From positions 490,501 to 554,500 of the forward strand of contig JAVTVJ010000142.1 in NCBI GenBank assembly GCA_034509425.1: a stretch of DNA of 64,000 nt, given 5' to 3'. The notes below the pieces were generated by a model, which searched no databases, was not told the DNA's origin, and saw only the letters and a list, made by a program, of their open reading frames with translations. The stretch comes from Eopsaltria australis (Eukaryota > Chordata > Aves > Passeriformes > Petroicidae). The position numbers and the translations under genes are program-made. Every line of letters starts with the position of its first letter. Positions within the stretch are counted from its first letter, which is position 1. Of this stretch, positions 24,126-30,919 are shown piece after piece.

Positions 24126-24505
24126 TCATAAACTATGGCTTCTCTGTCTGGTATTCGCTGGTCGCTGATCGGTACACGTCATATCAGGTAAGTCTTTTCC
24201 CTTTCCATTTCTCCTTTTTCTTCTTTTCCATGCGACTGATGGATTGTTGTCGCTCTTATCCTTGTCTTTCCCACGATCCTCCACATACGGCTTCACATTT
24301 TTTGCCGGAATCCACCGCGGACCGCCTGGGGTGGAGACACATGCATACCCCCTCCCCCAGTCGATTAACGGTGCGGGACCTAAAATTTGATGACTCTGCG
24401 GATCCTTAAACAGCACCGGCGGTCTTTCTGTCAATTTGGAATTTGTCGAATTCATGAAATGCCGGAAGACGGGGGGAGTTGGCTCACTATCAGAGCAATT
24501 TAAAA
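24126..24505 (-). pseudogene. Integrase C-terminal domain, out of frame
   Basis: Continuation of integrase in the next frame after the break at 24502-24506. It holds the C-terminal DNA-binding domain segment (PLIDWGRGYACVS, then RWIPAKNVKPY) and a very basic tail (KRRKRRNGKGK). Its stop at 24126 is the natural end of pol. An ATG at 24455 gives a 109-aa ORF that is not expected to be translated on its own. Confidence 0.85.
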
Positions 24506-25735
24506 ATTTAACGTAAACAGAGCCTTGCAGAGGCGCTCAATGGGCGACTTCTCTCCTGCCTCTCCCCGCTGCTGTGTAAGGATGCGTTTAATATCTTGAT
24601 GTTTCCTCTCAACTAACGCTTGTCCCGAAGGAGAATGTGGAATTCCGGTCGTATGTTCTACTCCCCAGTTTTGAAAAAACTGACGCAAGGAGGCAGATAC
24701 ATACGCCGGTCCGTTGTCTGTTTTAATCTGGTTTGGAATTCCCAAAACTGCAAATGCCATAGTAAAATGTTTTTTGGCATCTCTCGCCTTCTCTCCGGCA
24801 TGAGCCGAGGCGAAGAGAGCGCCTGAAAATGTGTCTACTGACACGTGTATATATTTCAACTTCCCGAAAGGTGTAAAAGGGGTGACATCTGATTGCCAAA
24901 TCTCATTGGAGTTCAACCCCCTAGGGTTGACTCCTGCGTTGAATGTAGGTATTTGATAGGATTGACATGATGGACATGTGGCCACTATTGCCTTAGCTTG
25001 CTCCAAGGATAGGTGAAACATCCTACGGAGTGCTGGCGCATTCTGGTGAAAGACTTGATGGCTAAGGCGAGCCTGTGCGAATGTGTCAGGTACGGTACAC
25101 TTCATCACAGGCATCGCCAGAGCATCGGCTCTCGCATTGCCTTCAGATATAAAACCTGGCAAGCCAGAATGTGATCTTACGTGCATCACAAAATATTGAT
25201 GCTGGCGGTGGGACAATAACATTACGAGCTGCGCAAGCAAACCAAATAATTTTTTATTTGGGACCTCTCTCAGTAAGGAATGCTCTGCTCTAGAAACTAC
25301 TCCTGCCACATATGCCGAATCAGTTACGAGGTTGAGTGGCAGTTCCTCAAACCTCTCAAACACTCTAACTACAGCAGCTAGTTCAGCTATTTGAGGGGAA
25401 CCCTCAACTATCTGAACTTCTACGTCCCACTGGAGGGTCTCTGGATCTCTCCAAGTCAACACCGACTTATGAGAAGAGCCAGAGCCATCTGTAAAAACTG
25501 TTAGAGCATTCTTAATTGGTGTTTTACTTTGAGCCACATCAGGAGCCAATTTAAACTCAGTACTGAACAATTGGTGTTTTAGCTTTTGGTTGCCAATTTG
25601 GCCTGAGTAATTTTCGAGGGCAAGCTGGAGGTCCTCACTTTCTTGGAGCACTTCTTCAAAACTATTCTGCTTCCAAGGAACTTGGATGTACGCAAAATCA
25701 CATCCCCTGCTACAGCACAGCGCTGCCGAAGCCAA
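24500..25735 (-). pseudogene. RNase H and integrase part of pol
   Basis: Open block of 411 codons. RNase H carries its acidic residues in FTDGSG, AELAAV, TDSAYV and NARADALA. The integrase zinc domain follows with the His pair in SHQVFHQNA and the Cys pair in CPSC. The catalytic core carries WQSDVTPF, KTDNGPAY and the glutamate in ALVERKHQ (DD35E). The ATG listed by a naive search (25735) is not a real start: the domain is read through from RT, and true coding probably resumes near 25703. The block ends at a TAA (24502-24500) created by a one-base loss in a T run (24502-24506). Confidence 0.93.
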
Positions 25736-25738
25736 TTA

Positions 25739-26877
25739 ATGCATCAAGCATCGGCCATTCCTGTTGCCTTGTTCATTGTCTCCGCCACATGCTAAGTAGC
25801 CAAAGAAAATCCACTCCACGATTAGGAGCGACTCCTTGACCCCCTCGTCCCACTGAAAAATGAGACCATAATACCTTGGTGTCTTTCCCAGTACCATAAA
25901 TCGGTACGGGAGAATCGGGTTAGTTCTGTGTGCGTGTTTTGTGGAGATCGTAAACATTACCTTCTTGATGACCTGTTCGGCCTCTGGTGTCACGGCCATT
26001 GGGGCGTCTAGGGCTTGTCCTCCTCGTAGCAGCTCAAATAAAGGTGACAACTCTGAAGTTTTCAGTCCGAGGAGCGGCCTGATCCAGTTTATCGATCCAC
26101 ACAGTTGATGAAGTTCGCGCAAAGTTGACGGATGCTGCTCTAACTTCAGCAACTGCGGTGTTACTGTTGTCTCCTGGATCTTCATTCCCAAGTACTTCCA
26201 AGGTGGCATCCTCTGTATCTTTTCGGGATGTACTTGTATTCCCACGTCCTCGATGGCCTTGACAACCTCCTTTAAGGCAGAGTCTAGAGTCTCTCGGTTA
26301 GGTGAGCACACTAATACATCGTCCATATAATGATAAATCTTTGACTGTGGAAAGGTTTTCCTAACCGGGGAGAGCACCTCCGAGACATACCATTGGCAAA
26401 TTGCTGGGGAATTTTTCATTCCTTGAGGCAATACGAGCCAATGATAATGTCTCATCGGTGCCTCCCGGTTTATGGAAGGCACTGAAAATGCAAATTTCGG
26501 CGCGTCGTCAGGGTGCAAAGGAATACTAAAAAAAGCAGTCCTTAATGTCTATTATAGCTAGAGGCCAATTCTGCGGTAACATTGCAGGTGATGGGAGACC
26601 TGGTTGGAGGGGGCCCATTTCCTCCATCACTTTGTTCACTGCTCTTAGATCTTGTAGCAGCCGCCACTCGTTCTTTTTTGGTTTTTTTGATAACAAAAAC
26701 TGGAGTGTTCCAGGGGCTGGACGATGGCACAATGTGACCCTTAGCCAGTTGTTCGGCAACAAGGTCTTCTAGGGCGCGCAACTTCTCTCCTCTGAGGGGC
26801 CACTGCTCCACCCTCACCGGTGTGTCAGTGAGCCACTTGATAGGTGGGGTGGAGCGCGCCGCAGTGGCCCCGACTAG
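25739..26877 (-). pseudogene. Reverse transcriptase part of pol
   Basis: RT fingers, palm and thumb/connection. In the first frame (26877 to about 26682) the start LVGATAARS follows directly from the pro stop region, then the finger segment ([25 protein letters not shown]). In the second frame (to 26526) are [15 protein letters not shown] and palm motif A (IIDIKDCFF). In the third frame (from 26518) are motif B (LPQGMKNSP) and catalytic YMDD at 26329-26318. The thumb follows (HLCGSINWIRP-like segment, seen as HQLCGSINWIRPLL). The catalytic aspartates are all retained, and loss of function is due to the frame breaks. Confidence 0.92.
26796..26871 (-). promoter_or_regulatory. Stem-loop after the pro-pol shift site
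   Basis: GCAGTGGCCCC (26861-26871) and GGGGCCACTGC (26796-26806) form a perfect 11-bp stem with a 54-base loop, beginning five bases after the candidate heptamer. The geometry fits a frameshift stimulator. The partner arms are also part of pol coding sequence. Confidence 0.65.
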
Positions 26878-27692
26878 AAATTCTGGGGTGTAAAAGGAAT
26901 TTCTAGTCTCGCACCCCATTGTGCCATCGCGTCCCTTCCCCATAACGTAAAACCTGAGGGGACCATATAGGGTTTTACGCAAGCTACCCGTCCTTCCGGA
27001 CCCTCAATGGAGATGTTTGTGAGGCTCCTTTTGGGGGTAATTTGGCCACCCACTCCAACTAAGTTTCCTGGGGAAGGTTTTGTTCCCCATTCCGCTGGCC
27101 ATTCTGTCTCTGCTATAACAGTGACGTCGGCGCCTGTATCTAGCATTCCCACTCGATCTATTTCGGAATGCCCATTTCGCAGTCTACATTGAAAAACAGG
27201 CTTGTCTTTTCCCACCACACTTGTCCACCACACACACGGTGCGAAGCATTCATAGTATATGCCGGCAGTTCCACTAGAATGCTTCGCTGTGCTTGCCGAG
27301 CCAAACAGAAGCTCTTTAAGATAACCTATTGGAAGGTATGGATGGGTTGAAGATATGGTCACTGCAATGTTCTTCCCCTGTGTGTAAGTCTTAACTTCAG
27401 GAATCACAAAGATCCCCGGTGGACTCTTATTGGAGTCACCAATAATTAATACAGTCACGGGTGTCATGGGTGGATTTTTAACTGTCGCAGGAACACGTTG
27501 GGTGTCATCACGCGTTATATGTTCAACAAAAGCACTCACCAATTGGAGTCTCTCAAATGGTGTAGGCGATGAGTCTCCTGGATAAAGCTGTTGGTGTTGG
27601 ATGTTTCTAGGCTCTAATGGGGTAGTGTCGTCAGAGGTAGCAGTCCTTAATTTGGTGAAGGAGCGCGAGGCTGCTTCGCGCTCCCATCCTGG
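26874..27692 (-). CDS. Retroviral protease (pro), -1 frame of gag
   Basis: Aspartic protease that would mature Gag, Gag-Pro and Pol. It is reached by a -1 frameshift, the first pro codon being at 27692. The open frame extends back to an ATG at 27761, but that ATG is not expected to be used. Coding length after the shift is 272 codons. The catalytic triad is in [11 protein letters not shown] (Asp near 27140), the flap in LVGVGG, and the GRD-type helix in [11 protein letters not shown] near the C-terminus. The 140 residues between the shift and the protease occupy the position of the betaretroviral dUTPase (IFVIPEV and FGSAS segments), but dUTPase motifs are not recognisable. Intact, and ends at TAG 26876-26874. 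Confidence 0.9.
   Translation of the reverse strand, partial: PGWEREAASRSFTKLRTATSDDTTPLEPRNIQHQQLYPGDSSPTPFERLQLVSAFVEHITRDDTQRVPATVKNPPMTPVTVLIIGDSNKSPPGIFVIPEVKTYTQGKNIAVTISSTHPYLPIGYLKELLFGSASTAKHSSGTAGIYYECFAPCVWWTSVVGKDKPVFQCRLRNGHSEIDRVGMLDTGADVTVIAETEWPAEWGTKPSPGNLVGVGGQITPKRSLTNISIEGPEGRVACVKPYMVPSGFTLWGRDAMAQWGARLEIPFTPQNF
26877..26883 (-). promoter_or_regulatory. Candidate pro-pol -1 slippery heptamer
   Basis: The minus strand reads G AAT TTC in the pro frame, directly followed by the pro stop TAG (26876-26874). Slippage there would enter the pol frame exactly where RT-like coding begins. It is not a perfect X XXY YYZ site because the first base is G, but the A-site TTC can re-pair with TTT. 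No better heptamer was found in the overlap. Confidence 0.6.
27639..27683 (-). promoter_or_regulatory. gag-pro frameshift pseudoknot
   Basis: On the minus strand, eight bases after the slippery heptamer, an 8-bp GC-rich stem forms from 27676-27683 and 27661-27668 with a 7-base loop (27669-27675). Five loop bases (27671-27675) can pair with 27639-27643, giving an H-type pseudoknot that overlaps the gag stop at 27649-27647. Spacing and form match known betaretroviral stimulators. Confidence 0.8.
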
Positions 27693-29881
27693 TTTCCCGA
27701 CCAGTAGGGTGATGGTGTTTGAGGGATCCACCATGGCATCGTTGGTGGGTACCATCCCCACGGCGGAGGATTTGGTGGCGCTTGCGGTTGTGGTGCTGGT
27801 GGGAAAGACTTGGCAGAATTGTTAGCTTGAGTCTTATTCTTATTTAGTTTTGTTTTTTTACAGTCCTTTGCAAAATGTCCAGTTCCATTACAATTGAAAC
27901 ACTTTTGTTCTTGTTGACCTGCATTTGTCTTTGATGTCTCCTTAGTATATTGAGTTTCTACTGGATATGTCACTTTACATTTATGTCCACACATTTTTGA
28001 TTCATTCCCTGGTACACGTGGTTTAATTTGTGCACACTTTTCTGTAATTTGCTCAATCGTTGGTGGGGGGTCAATGGGAAACATCTCAATAACTCTTTTA
28101 CACTGTTCATTCGCATTTTCTTTAGCTAATTCAGTTAGCATTTCTCTCAGCATCACTGGATTGCTGATAGCTTTACTCATCGCCTCCCTGAGGCGATCCA
28201 CAAAGGCTGTGAAATTCTCATCCGGGCCTTGCCGGATCGTTGTGTAACTAACTGGAGGCCCCAGGTCAATAGACATGGTAAACAAAATGTTTTTTGCTGC
28301 TAACTGTACATCCCTTAGTATTTCCTCTGGAATGTTATTTGCTTGGTCACGAGGTTTGGATTGATTCCCCTCCCCCACAAGATGGTATATAGTAATATTG
28401 GCTTTATTTGGGTCACCTTTATATGATTCAAGCAACTTTGTTAATTCTCTTCTCCATCTTTTGTCCCATATCCAGTAGTGACTCTCAACTAAAAGACTTG
28501 ACATCAGCGTTTTGATGTCATCAGGTACTAAGACAGATGATTTAAAGGTTGCATTTATAAGTCCTTTAAAATATGCTGAATCTCTTCCAAATTCTTTTGA
28601 GGCTTTACAGATTTCTTTTATCGTTGGTTGTGGGAGAGGCTCCCATCTGGGATTGGCACCTGTCCTATTGTATGTCACTGGTGCTACAATGGGTGTGGGC
28701 AAGGCTGCTGCCAAGGCTTGTTGGCTATAGGCTTCAGGCACACCCCCTTCCGGTGTAGACCCGTGGGAACCGAAAGCCTGGGCGTGGGAAAGTGGAAGGG
28801 GGGCGGGGTTCCCCGGGGAGGAGACAGGGAGGTGGGCGGGGTGCGCGACGGCAGGGGTGGAGGGTGTTGGGGGGTGGAGCTGGGAAGGAGGGAGGGGACC
28901 CGTAGGATTGACATCGCCGGCCGCAGAGGGTGGGACCGACGCGTGACCAATCGATGCCAAGGGGGTAGAGCTAGGGAAGGGGGTTAGGGGGTTCCCGCCG
29001 CGATCTCCCGCGCATGCGCCCTGAATTCCGCATTGCGGCAAAACTAATTCAATGCTATACCGTGGCGCAGTGAAAATTCCCCTGCCGCCATCTCCCGATG
29101 GCGCAGTAAGAATTCCCCCGCCGCCATTTCCCGATGGCGCAGTAAGAATTCCCCCGCCGCCATTTCCCGATGGCGCAGTAAGAATTCCCCCGCCGCCATC
29201 TCCCGATGGCGCAGTAAGAATTCCCCCGCCGCCATCTCCCGATGGCGCAGTAAGAATTCCCCCGCCGCCATTTCCCGATGGCGCGGGTTTAAATTCTATT
29301 AAACTATTATAACGTGGGGAGGGACACACAACCGGTGCAACTGGGGACGGAGGGAAAGGAATAAGGGCTTGGGTGGGATCTGTCTTGGGTGGATCCGTCC
29401 CAGGACAGAAGGGGTCGGTGGGATCACGAACAGAATAGGAGCTTCTGTGGCTCCGGATTTCTCCCTCACGCTGCTCGCTAATGAGGGGTATCCTGCCGTT
29501 TTCCACACCGGAGGGAAGAGGGATCGGGTTAGTGGCATTAGGTTCACTTTTCGGAGAAGGGGGAACAGCTTTATCTAAACCAGAACTCTTCTCCCCGTTG
29601 TTAGATAAAACTCGATAAATCGCGATTTGTAACCCGAAAAATTTCTGAACTGCAAATCGCCCCTCGCTGTCACATTCGTTTAGTTTAAGTCCTACACGAT
29701 CCCAAAATTCTAAAGTAAAAACCTCTTTTGGTGCTTCAAAAGAAACATTTTCGATTACCCACTTTACAAATTTCCGTAATAACTTTTTGTCAAATTTTTC
29801 CCCTGAAGTAACTAACTGAACTTTTAAACCGTAATAAATAAATGAAAGCTCCTTTTCCCTCTTAGCAAGGTGGTTGCCCAT
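27647..29881 (-). CDS. Retroviral Gag polyprotein, intact
   Basis: Structural polyprotein of 744 aa. The ATG at 29881 was chosen because it gives an N-terminal MG (myristoylation) followed by a betaretrovirus-like matrix (about residues 1-95, with WVIENVSF and WDRVG). An upstream in-frame ATG at 29953 would put a Phe run in front. A long Pro/Gly-rich linker follows, with six 12-residue repeats (about 201-273). Then the capsid (about 400-625) with the major homology region (IRQGPDENFTAFVDRLREAM, 549-568). Nucleocapsid has a single CCHC zinc knuckle (CFNCNGTGHFAKDC, 661-674) where betaretroviruses usually have two. The tail is Pro/Trp-rich. No PTAP or PPxY late motif is obvious. The pro shift occurs at residue 730. 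Confidence 0.95.
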   Translation of the reverse strand: MGNHLAKREKELSFIYYGLKVQLVTSGEKFDKKLLRKFVKWVIENVSFEAPKEVFTLEFWDRVGLKLNECDSEGRFAVQKFFGLQIAIYRVLSNNGEKSSGLDKAVPPSPKSEPNATNPIPLPSGVENGRIPLISEQREGEIRSHRSSYSVRDPTDPFCPGTDPPKTDPTQALIPFPPSPVAPVVCPSPRYNSLIEFKPAPSGNGGGGILTAPSGDGGGGILTAPSGDGGGGILTAPSGNGGGGILTAPSGNGGGGILTAPSGDGGRGIFTAPRYSIELVLPQCGIQGACAGDRGGNPLTPFPSSTPLASIGHASVPPSAAGDVNPTGPLPPSQLHPPTPSTPAVAHPAHLPVSSPGNPAPLPLSHAQAFGSHGSTPEGGVPEAYSQQALAAALPTPIVAPVTYNRTGANPRWEPLPQPTIKEICKASKEFGRDSAYFKGLINATFKSSVLVPDDIKTLMSSLLVESHYWIWDKRWRRELTKLLESYKGDPNKANITIYHLVGEGNQSKPRDQANNIPEEILRDVQLAAKNILFTMSIDLGPPVSYTTIRQGPDENFTAFVDRLREAMSKAISNPVMLREMLTELAKENANEQCKRVIEMFPIDPPPTIEQITEKCAQIKPRVPGNESKMCGHKCKVTYPVETQYTKETSKTNAGQQEQKCFNCNGTGHFAKDCKKTKLNKNKTQANNSAKSFPPAPQPQAPPNPPPWGWYPPTMPWWIPQTPSPYWSGNQDGSAKQPRAPSPN
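27692..27698 (-). promoter_or_regulatory. gag-pro -1 slippery heptamer
   Basis: G GGA AAC in the gag frame (minus strand). This is a canonical X XXY YYZ site of the kind used at gag-pro junctions of several betaretroviruses. It lies 14 codons before the gag stop. After slippage the next codon is CCA at 27692-27690, in the pro frame. Confidence 0.92.
29067..29282 (-). repeat. 36-bp in-frame tandem repeat in gag, six copies
   Basis: Exactly six 36-bp units (starts at 29067, 29103, 29139, 29175, 29211 and 29247). Units 2-6 differ at only one C/T position and unit 1 has a few more changes. In gag each unit encodes 12 residues (GILTAPSG[N/D]GGG). On the plus strand it also reads as a Pro-rich ORF, which is a shadow. 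Confidence 0.97.
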
Positions 29882-30243
29882 CCTTACTATAGAAGAAAAC
29901 TCCCCCACCTTAAACTTAAAAAAAAAAAAAAAACGCGGCGGAACAAAGTCCAAGCACTCACTTGCTCTGCGAATTCTTCTCCAAATTCTTTTTCGCCGGC
30001 TTCTTCAAATTCCCCTCTCTTCTCGAGGGTCCCCTCTCTTGTCGAGGGCAAACCACCAAAAGAAATCCAAAGAAATGGGGGGGCCTTTGTGGAGTGAGCT
30101 GCTTTCCCGCTCCCAGAGCCGGGGGTCGCAGCTCGACCTGCAGAAGCTGCTTTCTTAATACGAAAGGCGGTTTCGCAGGGAGTGGCCCGCAACGGCGTCT
30201 TCGCTGCTGGTAGCGAGCTGTCTTTCGTGATTCCTCCAGGAAC
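29882..30243 (-). promoter_or_regulatory. Proviral 5' leader
   Basis: Untranslated region between PBS and gag. It contains a GC-rich half next to the PBS, paired TCGAGGG elements near 30022-30048, and a T16 run (plus-strand A run, about 29918-29933) just before gag. A candidate splice donor CAA|GTGAGT lies at 29961-29956. It would be expected to hold the packaging signal, which I cannot delimit. Confidence 0.7.
29956..29961 (-). promoter_or_regulatory. Candidate splice donor for env mRNA
   Basis: GTGAGT on the minus strand in the leader, preceded by CAA. It is a strong match to the intron side of a donor, lying upstream of gag as expected for subgenomic env RNA. A second GTGAGT overlaps the PBS. 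Confidence 0.45.
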
Positions 30244-30261
30244 CACTCACGTTGGGCGCCA
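30244..30261 (-). promoter_or_regulatory. Primer binding site, tRNA-Lys1,2 type
   Basis: The minus strand reads TGGCGCCCAACGTGAGTG two bases after the CA end of the 5' LTR. The first 14 bases match the 3' end complement of tRNA-Lys1,2, with later mismatches. Alpharetroviruses use tRNA-Trp, so this supports a betaretrovirus-like backbone. Confidence 0.92.
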
Positions 30262-30263
30262 AC

Positions 30264-30913
30264 TGTAAAGTTTTATATTATTTTTCGGTGTAATACCTAC
30301 TCGTCCTCCGATCCCAGGCACAGTGCCTCTGCTCGGTGGTTGCCTTCCTCACCACTGTGCTACCTCAACCCCCTGTCCGTTAGGATGAGAGCCGAGGGAA
30401 CCCCGAGGATTCCACACAGGGAGGAAGGCGTGGAGGGTCGTCTTGGGTTTGGTTCAGGAGGAATCACAATGGCAGGAGCGACTCTAAGCTTCAGGCAACA
30501 GAGAGGTTTATTCCCTGGAACCCCAAAGTCAAAAGAGCCCCGACTAGCTCTCGACAGCAACTTATGTAGTACAATAAACAACCAATCAGGGTAAAGGCTT
30601 GGGGTGGGATTAAGGCGGGAGCTTTCAACAGCAGCAAAAAATATAGAAACAGGGGAGTGGTTTGGGGATAACAACAAATCATAAACAGGGGTACAGAGAA
30701 CTTTCCAGAACAACCTGTCAATCACCTTTGTGATAGACAAATAACATATTCAATAGGAATAAGGGGTGTCAACTTTGGGTGTTAACTGGGGTGTGACTAC
30801 AACCAGGCTAAACCATGGATGTTTTTATAGCAGGGGGGCGACTCCCCGATGGACCAATCCACCAGGAAGTCCTCAAGCCCCTAGGTCTCGTTTCTATATT
30901 GACAACTGCCACA
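30264..30913 (-). repeat. 5' LTR of the provirus
   Basis: 650 bp, collinear with the LTR at 21980-22629 at an offset of 8284. Mismatches are at 22038, 22094, 22186, 22241, 22250, 22352, 22355, 22475 and 22506 (left-copy numbering). It carries the promoter of the provirus. The plus-strand ORFs through it (such as 30340-30594) are shadows that recur in both LTRs. Confidence 0.96.
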
Positions 30914-30919
30914 ACTACC
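30914..30919. repeat. Target site duplication, right copy
   Basis: ACTACC directly after the CA end of the right LTR, identical to 21974-21979. Confidence 0.95.

Larger units (their letters stand above)
24126..26877 (-). pseudogene. pol (RT, RNase H, integrase), broken
   Basis: Polymerase polyprotein entered by a -1 shift from pro. All domains are present in order but the frame is interrupted several times. One-base indels are inferred from frame jumps at homopolymers: A7 on the minus strand (26682-26688, gain), T7 (26528-26534, gain), a T run at 25802-25809 (gain), G4 (25704-25707, loss) and T5 (24502-24506, loss). Between the third and fourth jumps the better-fitting frame contains TAG (25794-25792) and TGA (25746-25744). 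The TAA at 25738-25736 lies in the frame that is probably wrong at that point. Some of the homopolymer jumps could be assembly errors, but the two nonsense codons are base substitutions. A full-length Pol product is not expected. Confidence 0.9.
21980..30913 (-). mobile_element. Full-length endogenous retrovirus, beta/alpha mosaic
   Basis: Complete provirus of 8934 bp on the minus strand, with paired 650-bp LTRs, a 6-bp target duplication, PBS, leader, gag, pro, pol, env and PPT. Gag-pro-pol organisation is betaretrovirus-like: N-terminal MG on Gag, pro in its own -1 frame, pol in a second -1 frame, and a tRNA-Lys1,2 PBS. Env is of the alpharetroviral type. The LTRs differ at 9 of 650 positions (1.4%) without indels, so insertion is fairly recent. 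If an avian neutral rate of 2-3e-9 per site per year is assumed, this corresponds to a few million years. Gag, pro and env are open and pol is broken, so autonomous replication is not expected. Composition is far more GC-rich than the flanks. Confidence 0.97.

Noticed and set aside
25736..25738. TAA taken as the main pol-disabling nonsense codon
   Set aside because: The local frame is probably wrong at this point because flanking homopolymer indels shift the reading. Other stops fit better.
29052..29312. Plus-strand Pro-rich ORF with 12-residue repeats
   Set aside because: It is the antisense reading of the 36-bp repeat inside gag. The gag frame has domain support and this one has none.
30340..30594. 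Plus-strand 84-aa ORF conserved in two places (also within 21690-22310)
   Set aside because: It recurs only because both LTRs contain it. The left version differs in its upstream part, which is unrelated flanking DNA.
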